A stretch of 64,000 nucleotides of DNA from assembly GCF_036324505.1 (NCBI RefSeq), contig NC_086362.1:10165043-10229042 (forward strand), in the 5' to 3' direction. The DNA comes from Eleginops maclovinus. Lineage: Eukaryota > Chordata > Actinopteri > Perciformes > Eleginopidae. The position numbers and the translations under genes are program-made. The number at the start of each line of letters is the position of its first letter. Within the stretch, counting starts at the first letter, position 1. Positions 10,700 to 23,156 of this stretch are shown here, one piece after another. Below the pieces are notes generated by a model that saw only the letters and a program-made list of their open reading frames with translations, was not told the origin of the DNA and did not search any database.

Positions 10700-13600
10700 T
10701 TTCCTCACAGTCACTTCATGTTCTCAGAAACTGTCTTACAGAGGAAACACCTAATTAGATTTCTCAACTGTCTTAACACATGAAGCTGGCTGAAATGAGG
10801 GGTGTGTGTGAGACAAAAAAATAGTGATTCAACACCTGGCTTGTGGCTCTAAAGCAAGGAAAACACTGTAAATCCTGACAAACCTGGACATATTTGAGGA
10901 CGTGGGTGATAACTAAGAAATGACAGAGGTCATCTTCACTTTTGATTTCCACAGTTGAGCAACCTCAAAAGCCCCAAAGTTTTCTTTCTGCTTTCCTGGG
11001 TGAATAATTAAAAAACAAAATGTTACACAGCACATCACCTCATAGGAAAAACAGCTTCAAACAGCAAAATCCCCCTCCCTCACACTGCTCTGTCACTCAA
11101 GGTGCTTCTTTTCCAACTCCAGGACAAACACATGCTCAGAAATGCACTAAACAAAAAGGAGACTCTGCTTCCTCGGTAACAGTTTCCAAGGAACCGGGAC
11201 GCGTCTTTACTAACTGTTAATGAACTAAGCTACAGAGGCAAAGATGGAGCCAGAATTCATAACAGGGTTTATATGAGGTCTTTACTGATCAACATGTTTA
11301 CTGAGACCCCGCCTGACACATTGAAAACATAATCCCGATTATTTGAGCTGACCGCGATCCTTTTGCATAAACGTTGGATTTAAGAATCAAGCTATTTTCA
11401 GGTCAATCAAACAAATGTGCAACAGGGTTGGTAAATAAGGTACGTCTGCATCCACTGTGTAAATAAAGAGTCTTGCCTACCTCCATCTTACTGCTGTTGG
11501 GCAGGCTCTTCTGTTACAGTTCACGTGAGATAATGAAGATGATGAGCAGGATGATCACAGCAGATTCAATGACAGCACGCTAGTGGCGATTTCGCCTGCA
11601 GTGGGTGTAATTACCCACCAATCATTTGACTGTATGAGAACTGTGACGCAGAATGACACTGTTGTTTGCTCATTTGGTCCAGAGAATCCATGGCTGGTTT
11701 TAAGATTCCTAAATACCAATGTTGAAGATATTTCAAGCATTACAAAAAAACCTCTGACACAGCTACTCACTGGCCCAGTTATCACCGGAAGTGAGGGGAA
11801 GGAAAGGAGGAAGGAAGAAAAATGTTTCCTAGGTGTGAATGTAGCTTTGTGTATGAGTCACACACACAGTGTGTAGGTTTGCACACTCTCCTTCTACCAT
11901 TACATCATCATCAGTGGCTTAGAGCCACAGATAACAGGAACTGAAGTCATAGGGAAAACTTTCCCTTTTTCTCTCAGTGGGCTGAACAGGAAAAAAGGTT
12001 GTAAACACCCTCTAACACAGCTCAGGGTGGAATCAATCCACAGACAATATTATAATTGATCTGATATAATGGTTGATTCTCTGTTCAGAATGCTGCCATG
12101 TTTTAAATGTATGACTAATGTTTACAGTTATGAAAGTCTAATCCTCTTGCCTGGCAGTATAACAGGGTCCTGCTGGTCCATACAAATGAATGAGAAATAT
12201 GTAATAAGGACCATGACTTTACTCATATATTGAAGTGATTGAAATTATTCAAACTAATGTTTGCATATTTTGAACCTTAACATATGATGAACCCTACAGA
12301 AGTTAAGCCTCCTGTTTTCTCTCTCATTTTTGGTGGTTCTCTGGAAGATAAATGACACCCTTAACTAGAAAGACTGCAACAGCATGGTGTCACACAAAAA
12401 AAGTTTCATCATGAAGGCCAAACACTTCACCCACCAGAGGAGACACACACTCAGGAGGCAGGAGAATCTGAGTAAAAAGTCACGCAGCCAAGACACAGCT
12501 CTTATTGTATCACCGTCAGCAAGATTTGTTAGACGAGTAAGCACTTTTAGACACCCTACTGACCCACTTCCCACGCAAGCCACGCACTCAAAGAAATAAA
12601 TCGTAATTAGTTCAAAGTAATCCTTCATTTGCTTAGGATACACCACCCCCATCATGATACATATGGGTAAAGAGGGCTGGGGGTTGAAAAGGGTCCTGAC
12701 ACACACACACACACTCCTCTGCTGCTTACTCAAGGTGTGTGAATCACTCACTATTGTTGATTGAGCAGCCTTATTGCCAACGTCATCTGTCCTCCTGGCG
12801 CGTGTGTATCACTTTAATATTCGTCACAACTCATAGTAAAATGGGCGGCGATTGTTCATTCACTCACACACACACACACTCTCCTATTGAGCTCACGGGA
12901 CAAACGGGGGCGGAGAACGCTGAGGCAGCACACACACAGCCGGCCAGCAGTGTGTGTGGAGCGATTTGCAGCTTTAACTTTTTACAACCTCAGACATCAA
13001 ACGCTGCGTTGGTTTCCATGCCGATCGATCTGATTGATAGGAAGTGAACCTTCAAAGGCTTTGCTTTTTTGTTTTCTTCACGACCCCATGCCAGCACACT
13101 CCGCTCTTCCTGATCTGCTGCTCCTTTATTGTGGGCAATAGAGTGACAAATAATCCCCCCTGGCCAGCCACCAATTCTCATCAACTGCTTGTCCGATGAC
13201 CAGTGGAAATAACTTTTAAAGTCTGTAGGCGTTAAAAGGTAACAACAACCAATATCGACAATGAGTATATGCAATAAGACATTACCATGCCCACAAACTA
13301 CTGGACTTTATCTTCGTTTGACTTGTATTGTTTTGATATATTTTAATCATCACAGTGTGTAGTTTTGTTTCAAGCGATTAAACACAGCAATCTGGAAGTC
13401 AGCTGGATATTTCACGGTGTACGAGTAAACCCATATGACTCCTGTGCGCTTTTTTATCCTCAAAGAGTGTAGGCTATATTGTGCTTAAAGATAAAAGCGC
13501 CAGATATGTGTTTGAAATTCAAAAAGTCCCTTCAGTTTGGACAAGTGTTCCCTCTTAAAAGTGATAATTAGATAACAGATCACGTTGACCAAACAATACT

Positions 13601-13833
13601 ATGCGGTCAGACTTTAGTGCACTGCCTGAAACCCAGACCTAAAAGGACAGACAGCCCAAAACACCGCCCCTCCCCCCATAAAGAGAGGTGATGCAAATCA
13701 CTTCCTTTCAATCCGGCTCTTTGTGTGCGTAAGGATTGACTGGGGGTGATGGGGGTGGCAGCTATCCATTCACTTTATACGGCTACCGACCTCAGTGATC
13801 CTGCCCACCCCCACTCCAGCAGAGCCACCTACT

Positions 13834-13835
<2 letters not shown>

Positions 13836-13883
<48 letters not shown>
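13836..13883. repeat. (CA)n microsatellite, 48 bp
   Basis: Uninterrupted CA repeats about 700 bases downstream, in gene direction, of the candidate kdm6b first exon. Confidence 0.95.
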
Positions 13884-13885
<2 letters not shown>

Positions 13886-14592
13886 GGCGTGAGATCTCCT
13901 TACACAGGCAATTTTCTCTCCATGTCCTCTAGTTCTCCTTCCCTTTTTTCTAGCCATAGGAGGATCATGAGTTTCAAGCTACAATGACCATACTTACCCG
14001 GGGTGTCCCACAGCAATATGAGCATATGTTATTTTGTAAACAAGCCGGTGTCATAAACAATTATTCACATGGGCTGGAACATACACAGAAATAAAGACCC
14101 CCGGATAGATCTCAGTGGGGTAAAAACCTTTAAAGAAGGTGGGCTTTTGACATCCTAATGCCCCCTGTACCCCAACTGCACATCAAAGCCCATTTTCAGT
14201 AATCGCTCCAATCCACGTGCACTGAATGATTAAACATGTACGGTAAAGATGATCAATGGTAAATATGAGGAAAACAATTCTCCGAAGTGAGACACACAAG
14301 CGTGGGATTTAACAGTCACCGGTGGTTTAGAACAAAAACTCAACGAAATTTCCCCACCTCATCAATTGTTCCTCTTTGATCAATCAGCCGGCAACAATTC
14401 CCTCAGTGCTGTCCTGAATCCCAACAGAACAGACCGTATTTCAACCAACAAGAACATACAGTGTAACAACACATCTATCTAATGAAGGAATATCACAGTA
14501 AAACTTATTTTTAAACCAACCCTCACTTGCCTGCTATACCAACCAAAACAAAGTGGACTGGACTTTTAAACGTTCAGCAGCACAGCACTCAC

Positions 14593-14975
14593 CGTTCATT
14601 CAAGTATTTCAAATGGACGATCCAGAAATAAAATAATATCCAATTATCAATATGTATCGTGTTCCTTCAGGTCCAAGCTAGCTTTTATAGTCTTTGTATC
14701 CGCAAGCCTGGAGCTCCGAATCTGCAGAGAAAATCCAGACGAGCCGGCTGAGCGAAGCGCCTTCAGCCTGTAATCCCTGTTAGTCTCGAAACAACCATGA
14801 AATATGAGCCGCCGGAGAGTCTCTCAGATGTCCGTGATAGTGTTGTTCTTCTTTATCTTGATATTATTCCGTTTGATGGTTGCCTTCGCCGTGCAGCGAC
14901 AGCCCCTCTCTCGGCTCTCAGTCTCTCCGCGTCGAGCTCCTTGTTCCTCTGCTTCACACACAGCCGGGCAGGCGG
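14593..14975 (-). other. kdm6b: candidate proximal first exon of kdm6b
   Basis: A strong donor, ACG|gtgagt, lies at 14592-14587, and no matching acceptor was needed upstream because the region looks like a promoter. The 5' end at about 14975 is inferred from a TTTAAAA element (minus strand, 15006-15000) and the CRE at 15062-15069. The exon would be an untranslated leader of up to about 380 bases with at least one short upstream ORF (ATGGTTGTTTCG). A second TATA-like box (TATAAAAG, minus strand, 14689-14682) could start a shorter version near 14655. Confidence 0.45.
14682..14689 (-). promoter_or_regulatory. TATA-box-like element TATAAAAG
   Basis: On the minus strand the sequence reads gacTATAAAAGcta, about 90 bases before the strong splice donor at 14592. 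It could place a start site near 14655, giving a short alternative first exon. Confidence 0.3.
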
Positions 14976-14999
14976 AGGATCGAGTTGCGCTGAGCTCAG

Positions 15000-15006
15000 T
15001 TTTAAA
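15000..15006 (-). promoter_or_regulatory. TATA-like element TTTAAAA
   Basis: On the minus strand ccctTTTAAAActg lies about 55 bases downstream of the consensus CRE. The CRE-to-TATA spacing suits a start site near 14975. A similar TTTAAAG element precedes the distal candidate exon at 37.7 kb. Confidence 0.3.
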
Positions 15007-15057
15007 GGGACAGAGCCATGCACACTCAAACACGCACACGAAGCAGGGGCGCGCACC

Positions 15058-15069
15058 CACGTGACGTCA
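15058..15069. promoter_or_regulatory. overlapping E-box and consensus CRE (CACGTGACGTCA)
   Basis: CACGTG (15058-15063) overlaps a perfect palindromic cAMP response element TGACGTCA (15062-15069). The CRE consensus binds CREB/ATF and CACGTG binds bHLH factors such as USF/Myc. Full CREs are active mostly within CpG-rich promoters close to the start site, as here. Binding itself is inferred. Confidence 0.6.
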
Positions 15070-15300
15070 TCGCACGGCCCCGGAATTCCCTGACAGCGCA
15101 AACTGGCACCGAGTCCCGGTACCGGAGCTGCCCCTCCTCCTGGTGGGTTTAGTGCCTTTTTCATTTCCCTCCACAGTTTATTTTGGGCGGACTCGTGACC
15201 GACTGTAACAGCGCCACGCAATATTACGGTGAGCGTCTATTTTTGGATGAGGAAGAGTAATACCCCATATTACCGCAGCCAGACAGATCAGAAGAAGAAG

Positions 15301-15652
15301 AAGACATACTTTATTAATCCCTTACAGGGAAATTGCTTTTCTCTACTCTGTTGTGTTAACACACATTAAACACACAGAGGATATACATGCACAAACACAG
15401 ATGAAATACATGCACAAACACCCACATGCAGAGGAGAGGTGGCAGAGCAGAGGCAGCCAGGTACCCGGCGCCAAGGGAGCAGATAGAGGTTAGGTGCCTT
15501 GCTCAAGGGCATCTCGGCAGTGGCCTAGGAGGAGAACTGGCACCTCTCCAGCTACCAGCTCACTCCATATTTTTTTTGGTCCGATCGGGACGTGAACCGG
15601 CGACCCTTCGGTCCCAAGACCAAGTCCCTACTGACTGAGGCACTGCCGCCCA
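15301..15652 (-). mobile_element. tRNA-derived SINE, fish type
   Basis: Read on the minus strand, the element starts GGGCGGCAGTGCCTCAGTC and has an A-box-like GCCTCAGTCAGTAGG (15641-15627) and a B-box-like GGTTCACGTCC (15598-15588), as in tRNA-derived pol III promoters. The body follows, then the tail GGGATTAATAAAGTATG and a CTT triplet run at 15313-15291. This head and tail combination is familiar from fish SINEs and from non-LTR elements that share the tail. I could not find clear target-site duplications. It lies about 230 bases behind the kdm6b CRE. Confidence 0.7.
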
Positions 15653-15952
15653 AGTATCAGTATCACAGTGTTATGATTAGATTGAGAGCACTATAAATAG
15701 GCTCAGGTGTCGCTACGCTGGTTTAATGTTCTGAAATAAACATATGAATGGGTATAACACTCTAGATAGATCTATCGTAGGCTAAAGGTTCATAAAGCCC
15801 ACACACGGGATCATACATATTATGAATAGATTTTCATATGGAAACCTATCCTCAATTTAGATTATCTGGAAGACGTTTGGAACATTTTTTGACATTTTGT
15901 CTTATTTAACAATGTCCCTGTTATATTTTATTATTTCATACTTGCTATATAT

Positions 15953-16075
15953 CAAGGTAACACTTTCTAAACATGCACCTTTGTAGAGGGTTAATAAGCT
16001 GTAATTAAAGACTTTATGAAAATGAATAAACATTTACCTAATGGTTTATAGATCTGTTAAAGGCACAATGAGTAG
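15953..16075. mobile_element. probable degenerate interspersed repeat
   Basis: The segment begins aaggtaacactttctaaa and contains several short TTAATAA/TTTATAGAT words ending near gttaaaggcacaatg. Fish genomes carry many copies of repeats beginning ggtaacacttta. The family cannot be named without a library search. Confidence 0.3.
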
Positions 16076-16739
16076 ACAAAAAAACCCCAATCCCTCACAA
16101 TCACCTCTTATGACCCATTCTGAGTGTGTGATAGTGTCTGTCTCCACAGATCAGTGGTCAGGATGTTTCTGGGATGTAAACCTTTAGCAATATGGTGAAA
16201 TCGTCAGTACGCATCCAAGATCACACTATGAGAATGGTGGACATACAACCCTCATTTGTGTAAACTATGATTCATTGGATGTACATATACGAATAGAGAG
16301 AGAGATCTTTAAATGCTGAACAATATCTAACATTTAATGCAAGTTAAATATTGCAGTACACTATACATGGCTAGGAATGTAAATAAAGTCAGAGTTAAGC
16401 AGGTTAATATGTGTTTGATTCATGTCCAGTAGGTGATATTATTATCTTACTTTTCATAACTGTGCACATGAAATGTATGAAGTCCAGACAGGGCAACAGT
16501 AGATGAAAGAAAATATGTGTACAAGAGTTATAGTACTACTAGTATTACTAATACTACGCTCACAGGCAGCAAGCTAAAATCCTGTGTGGGATAAACAAGG
16601 CTTAAAAAAAATGCATACAAGTCTTTCCAAGGCCGGAAACATTTGCTCCAGCTTTTCCCCGCCAAACTAACCATCCTGTACTCTGTAATAATGCCAAAAG
16701 CCAAACTGGTATACAACCAACAGTATGCGTCATACGTAA

Positions 16740-16749
16740 ACACACACAC

Positions 16750-16791
<42 letters not shown>
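16740..16791. repeat. (AC)n microsatellite, 52 bp
   Basis: AC repeats with one CG interruption near the left end. Confidence 0.95.
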
Positions 16792-16796
<5 letters not shown>

Positions 16797-18314
16797 GTTT
16801 ATATTTAGAAAGCACTGCCTCAGCAGAACTACGGGGTCCAAAATTAGCTGCTGCAAGGAGAATGGGAAAGTGTCATGGATTATGCTGAGAAGGTGACATG
16901 AGGTCATAACAATTCTAATAATAATAATAATTCTAATTCCAACAAAATGTGAACATTATAAAACCTCTCTCTCACTGCCTCGGTCTCTCACTGCCTCTCT
17001 CATATCACAACAGGTTACAACTCAGATAACTGAAGGCATTTCTATTAACAGGCAGTGAAGAATGAGGTGTGTCTGTGCTACATTCAAACCCCTGATGAAG
17101 TAAGTGCATGGCATGTGTACCACCATGGTGGATCTGGAGTCTATTGTCAAGTCACAATGAATGTTCAATAATGTGTTTTGTGTTGAGAAAGAGGAGGAAG
17201 GCAGCACAGTGGGGGTCTTTATGACACTTGCAGTCAGTGTGCTTGTTTATGGATTTACTGTTGTTGTTTGGTAAAAGGCTACAGATACATTTCATACAGT
17301 AGTGTACAATGAGCTTAGCCGTAACAGTGTGTCTGCAATCATTGCAGTGTTAACATTAGTTAGAGTAAATCAAGTGGGCACTTTCATTTTAAGATACTGC
17401 AAGGATGAAAAAGTTCTAGCATGTATTTCTTAAATGTTAATGTAATTAAATCAAAGATGATGTAATTTCATACTCCAGCCAGCATCCATTATGTTATAAT
17501 GATTATACACTGTGAATTATAATAGATCAAGTCAGCTGGAAAGACTTTTTATAACATCATCTGGAAGCTGTTACACTCTGAATTGCTGCAGTCCTTAATT
17601 ACCAGTTGTAAAGTAGTTATGTAGGTAGCCTGTATATTATCTGCTTCTCACGGTTGTGTATGTAGTCCATTCTATTTCTGCACAAAAATAGACCAACAGT
17701 ACAATTTATGCAAATGCTACGTTCCTCATGACGTTTTTTTTTGCTGGGTGTGTTGAGTTATGTTTCCTATTTTGGTTTTGCTTGCATCTGAAGATGTATT
17801 GTATTCTCATATTGCACAAGTGGGACTTTGCCTGGGTGTATGTGTGTCAATGTGTTTGTATGTGCGTGTCTGTTTTGATATGTGTATGTGTGTATGATTG
17901 CACTGTAAAGAGTGTGGTGGGAGACCATTAGCCCTAAAAAATGAACAGGAAGAGGATTGCTGATTGATGTGGTATGGGTGGGACTCTAGTGTACCACACA
18001 CACTGCACCCCCCCCCACACACACACACCCTACACACACAGCTTCCTCAGCTGTTTCTCTCGTATTTGTATTACACTGTATATAATAAGAGTCTGAGTAT
18101 TAAATGTATGTCTGCGCTCAATTCCCCTCCTTCCTCTCCCACAACAAGGGAGGCATTACAGTCTGTCCTGGGGGTCCCAAATGTGTTTGTGTGAGCAGCA
18201 GGAAGGGAAATAACTGGAGGAAAAGATGTGCAAAGCACTGTGTGTTTAAGTTCTTACAGCTTTTATGCATGGCTAGCAATCCTGTATTCATGCGTGTGGA
18301 AGGGAGGCAGACAT

Positions 18315-18350
<36 letters not shown>

Positions 18351-19704
18351 TGGGGTCTTTGTGTGTAATTAAAGAGATTGGGGACAAGGACGGCTCAGTT
18401 CTCACACTCCAAATATATATATATTTAGCTGCTCTCCCATGGGTACGAGCCCCGGAATTCCTGTCATACCAGGCACGCACACACATAAAAAAAATAAACA
18501 GCATGTAATACTGATGAGGTCCAGACAGAGCAACAGTACAGGAAATAAAGTATGCATGAGTGGGTGTGTGTGTGCTGTGCAGTCGTAGGAGACTTTGTCC
18601 CTGGTACAGATGGTACTTCTCACCCCCTGATATGTAGGATTGTGAGGGGAATGTGTGTGTGTGCATGTATGTGTGGCATACTGTGAGTCAGCCTTTTGGG
18701 TACACTGAGAGACCGACAGACACGATAATAATCACCTCCACACATACTCACACCACGAGGAGACACACAAGCAGACAGACTGGCTCAGCACTCCCACATA
18801 CGGCAGCATGTAGCCGGCTGAAGGAGAGCCTGATAATTAGGGCCCTTATTCAAGGAGAGAGGTGCCGATTGGGAGCCCGGCTCTCCCTGTAGGTCCTCAA
18901 ACAAACGGCTAATCCCGACTGTAGCGCTATGATAAGCTAAGCACTCCAGTCCCGATTAATATACTCACTATCCAAAAGTTATACATAGGGAAAGTCAACT
19001 CCACTTAGAGGTGCTTAGGAAGCTCAGATGGCTCTTAAAGGAACACATCACATTTTCAGGAGAGTGTCTAATTGGCAGATATTACACTTTGAAGGTGAAA
19101 GCATAGGTCACAACATCATCAATGCTTTGTCAGTAATTCCCGTTAGTGATGTTAAGCTCAAACAAGCAGAACACATTGTGCAGTGTAAAAATGAGCTAGT
19201 GAGACATTTCTCTCAATTCATTTATAAATCAATTGGTCTTTGCTAATTATTGACCTTTCACTTTCTAATGTTATATGAAGAGCAAATAGTTCCTTTTTTG
19301 ATATCTGACTCAGAGGTTTTTAAGTAAACAACTCTGAAAGTACAATCACACAGACATTATTCAACCAGATAGTTGATAGTATGTGTGACAGGGATTGCAA
19401 GAAAGAGCAGCAGTCGACTCACACCCTTTATTTCACAACCCATTGCTTTCTTTTTGAATTAATGTGTGTATTTTACTCCCACCCATGTGTTACTCACTCT
19501 CTCTTGACATATCCTGCCCTGTGGCTGTAACCCTAACCACCACAATGGAGTTTGTGTGTGAGTGTGCGTGCATACATGTTAGTGCGCCTTATGTACTTAG
19601 GTATCACCGGTTAATAAATATTGATATAGAAGGTGGACAAAACCAGTGGAAGACCACATGAAAAAGTAATGCAGGCTTCTAAATAAGGACGTTTTTTAAA
19701 TGTT

Positions 19705-19920
19705 TGATTAATCTGATGACTATTTTCTAGATTAATAAACTAATTGAATGTATTTTTCGGTTTATAAAACCTCAGAAAAAAAACTAGAACCTCGTCAAAC
19801 CCAGTTTCTCACAATCCAAAGTGATGTCTTTATACTTCTTGTTTTTTCAGTCTACATCCCTAATGATTCAAAGTTGGCAAAAATCATCAACTAATTGTTG
19901 CAGTTCTGCTTTGAAGTAAC
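19705..19920. mobile_element. degenerate interspersed repeat, copy A
   Basis: The segment contains taatctgatgactatttt, a decayed tttataaaacctcagaaa and a 'tcttgttttttcagtc' word, in the order seen in a very common fish repeat ('tgactattttctcgattaatc ... tataaaatgtcagaaa'). A second copy with the same word order lies at 25880-26110. Confidence 0.5.
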
Positions 19921-20081
19921 TAAATTGTTCATTTAAAAGCATACAATAAACACTATGTATGTATACTGTATGTTCAGCCATTATTGTGCTTTTGTGGGTG
20001 AAAGAAAGGATGGTCAGATGGACACAGTGTAGGTACGGTTAAACAAAGGGAGAAAAAACCGAGAAAGCTAAAGAGCCTTAC

Positions 20082-20143
20082 CTGGTAATCAAGGGTACTG
20101 TAGGCAGTCTCTTTCAGCATGCCACCATGTCACCTCCCAGCTC
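20082..20143 (-). other. exon-like segment, non-coding, possibly a distal kdm6b leader exon
   Basis: The 62-base segment has acceptor gttgcgttttcag and consensus donor CAG|gtaagg. It contains ATGGTGGCATGCTGA (20128-20114), a four-codon upstream ORF. It lies on the same strand as kdm6b, upstream of its proximal promoter. It could join the candidate first exon at 37.6 kb to the kdm6b leader, or be part of an unrelated non-coding RNA. Confidence 0.35.
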
Positions 20144-21318
20144 CTGAAAACGCAACATGGAGGAACAAAGGTCAGTCTGGAGGTCGAACAGTCAGCAGCA
20201 GGGAGGAGCCTCACAATACTACATTAAATATTTGTTTTTAACTTAACCAGCATTCACACACAACAGAATCAGTCACTGAGGACTGCAGCAGTATAAGGTT
20301 TCCCTTTTATGTTTGTTTTTGGCACAATGGAGCGTTTCTATTCTCAACTTTTGTCGAATCTATGTCAAACACGTCTTTGCCATTCCAGTCTGAGTTGAAG
20401 CAATGGTCAGCAATTCATCAGCACTTTAGTAAAGGGTCAGAGGAGAACACGTTCTGCCTGCACACAACAGGAGTTTGTTTTTTAATTCCAATGGCTCGTT
20501 TCATCATGCATGTGTGATGTTTGCTGTCTGTTCTGTGGTCATGATGTTGTTGATATGTAATGCTGTGTGGCCTATGAAACCACAATGTGTGTGTGGGAGT
20601 GACAGCCAAAATGCACAGCAGAGCCTGGACCAGCGCTTTGGCCATCTGTGTGTGTGTGTTCCTTATGTGCCGCCTGTTCAGTGAGTCACAGTGTCAGCGC
20701 AGGGCTACATGACTGAGAACAGGTGGTACTCTGGCTGTACCTACCCACCCCCAACACACACATAAAAACACACACCTCAGCTTGCACCCTGAGAACACTA
20801 GGCACCTGCGATAGAGCTCAAACACTAAAGTGGACATGGACGCACACTAATGCACTACACACACTGCAGAAACAGAGAAAGAGGGGAACCAATTGACACG
20901 CACAGCTGTAGGTGAGAACCCAAAAGTTATTGGGACCATCTTTAAAAGGGATTTAACTTGCCAGCGCCTTCGTAGAAAGTCTGTACAATACAATCGAAAG
21001 AAATTGTCCGGAGCCCATATGTGAAGACAGCTTTAAAAACACAATTGGTACATTCTGCTTTTTCAGGTATTTGCAAAAACGTGTTAGCATGTTCAATAAA
21101 GTAAATGATCTACGTAAGAAACATGGGGTCTTGGTGTCTGCTTCCACAAACTAATCCACCCAAGGAAACCATCTCTCTTTCATTACTATCATCTTTCCTT
21201 TCTCATTCTTTTATTTCCCTCACACACACCCACACACGGCACAATCCATATGTTTCTCTATTGAGCTCGTACACACAGAACCAAAGCATTATACATTGCC
21301 TAAGGCAGCTTGAGTGCA

Positions 21319-21326
21319 TGTGCGTG

Positions 21327-21408
<82 letters not shown>
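21319..21408. repeat. interrupted (TG)n microsatellite, 90 bp
   Basis: TG repeats with CG and TTTG interruptions, which indicate an older tract than the perfect ones further right. Confidence 0.95.
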
Positions 21409-22010
21409 ACAGTTGTGTCAATACGAAGCAGATACAGCTGGCTCAGGCCCTCACTGATCTTGCAGCCTTGTGGTTCAAGCTACAAACCTTTGAACTCGAG
21501 GTCAAAGGTCAGCCCCCTAAAGGGTCACAGCTGGCCACACTGTAAAGGTGGACAGGCTGCACGTGTGATTGTTTGTGAACATAGGTGTGTGAGCAGAGCC
21601 ACCTTGAAGGAAGGCACACCATAGACATCAAATGCGTTGAATTCTTGCAAGGGTAGAATATATTCTTTCATGACACATCGAGCAAATGTCACAAGCTTTG
21701 ACATAATCATTTGACCTTGATCGATATCACGGCTGTGGGGGAGAAACAGGGGGAGGGATGTAAGAAAGATAAAAAGACAGTTTAAGAGGGTTAGGAACCT
21801 TAAGAGAGGAGCGAGGCGGGCCAAGGCATCACAGAAATAAAAACAAATACAGTTTAAAAAGAAAAAAGAGACAACGACCACGTGAGAGTAAGCATGAAAG
21901 AGGTAATGAAAGGCTGAGCGGCAGAGATAGAAAGTAATACAAAGTGGTGTTTATCTTTTATCTGTAAAGGTTAACCAGTGGGAGCATCTCCCTTTGACAT
22001 TAACCAGCTC

Positions 22011-22024
22011 GGGGGGGGGGGGGG
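22011..22024. repeat. run of 14 G
   Basis: An uninterrupted G run in otherwise unremarkable non-coding sequence. Confidence 0.95.
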
Positions 22025-23043
22025 AGACGACGACACAGACTCTGCCCACTGAGATGTGGAGAGAGCAGCAGAGATGTAGAGGGAGGAGGATAGAGTGAAG
22101 GCCTTGAGCCAGACTAAAGATGAAAAAGCAGAGATATGTTGAGACAGATAACGAAAGAGTGAAGACAAACCAGGGCTGGTTCGACGGAACAACAGCACTG
22201 AGTTAAGAAGCAGAGGGATCTGACATGATGGTCCTAAAAGCAACAGATGATATGTGATCCAGCCCAGTTTGAGTATTAAAGATAAATGGGTTAGAGGGTT
22301 ATAATGCACTGAGAAACTACACAGGTTTCAAATACAAGGGATTCTGGAGGGGTCTACTGCCTCAAGACTTGTAAGAAGACGGACTGACTCTTCACTTGTT
22401 GCGTCAGCGCTGCTGCTGAAGGGTTTACAAAAAAGTATCTGCACACCTGAATGTGTTAGTGGTGTGTCAGAGAGCAGAAAGCTCCATGCATCAAAGGTCC
22501 CTAGCTGGCATCTAATTTGGACATGGAGATAATGTGGTATGCTGGATAAATTAACCCATCCAAAGACCCAAAATGTGAGGTCAAATGGCGTCAAAATGCT
22601 TTGAGGAAACACACATCCATGTCATTGGACTAACATCCTCTTCTCTTAAAAAACTAAAACGTGTCTAACATACAGACTGCCTATTGTCTAACAAACGAAG
22701 CTAAAGGTTACAGATACAGGTTTTCCATCCCAAAAACACACATCCTGTCACTGTTCAAACACACACAAACTACTGAACATATGTTCAGTGAATATGTCCA
22801 TATGCTATAAAGTACACACACTTCTTTACAACTGCTGAAAATGCACAATCCCTTGGCAGCTTTCTGTACATGCTGCCCTATTGTACAGTATAATCAGCCT
22901 AAGGCTTTCTCCTAATGGCACACACCTCTGCGTGTGTGAGCCTGCATGGCGTGAGTAGAGTAGCCGTGCTCGGGTTGCTCCAGCCCTTAGTCACTGGTGA
23001 TTCAGTGGCTCTTTTCAAGTTAGGGCAGCAAGCCTCATACCTG

Positions 23044-23059
23044 CACGCGCACACGCACA

Positions 23060-23122
<63 letters not shown>
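23044..23122. repeat. (CG/CA)n microsatellite, 79 bp
   Basis: Alternating purine-pyrimidine sequence that starts with CG-containing units (cacgcgcacacgc) and continues as pure CA. Such alternation favours left-handed Z-DNA. Confidence 0.95.
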
Positions 23123-23123
<1 letters not shown>

Positions 23124-23156
23124 AGCATAGCGGTTGCAGCAGTGTTGATAAATGTT

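Larger units (their letters stand above)
6850..14586. other. non-coding stretch, presumed kdm6b leader intron(s)
   Basis: I see no coding exon here on either strand. It holds CA/GT tracts at 7224 and 10661, a 16-G run at 10024 and AT-rich unique sequence. Two 30-base segments with splice-like borders (7882-7911, 11481-11510) were judged too weak to annotate. Confidence 0.6.
14700..15240 (-). promoter_or_regulatory. kdm6b: CpG-dense promoter region, probably kdm6b
   Basis: CpG dinucleotides are clearly denser here than in the surrounding AT-rich, CpG-poor sequence. The region contains an overlapping E-box/CRE, two TATA-like elements on the minus strand and a downstream splice donor. It lies about 10 kb upstream of the kdm6b start codon on the correct strand. 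A bidirectional promoter cannot be excluded. Confidence 0.5.

Noticed and set aside
11481..11510. Another 30-base segment with ag/gt borders on the kdm6b strand
   Set aside because: The acceptor is weak (gtgaactgtaacag) and there is no further support.
14797..15093. Plus-strand open frames with a hydrophobic segment (MSVIVLFFFILILFRLM)
   Set aside because: They lie in the CpG-rich promoter/first exon region read in the other direction. No splice donor or homology supports a membrane protein.
15588..15641. tRNA gene candidate
   Set aside because: The A and B boxes belong to a SINE head. The cloverleaf is not complete and the element continues into a retroelement body and tail.
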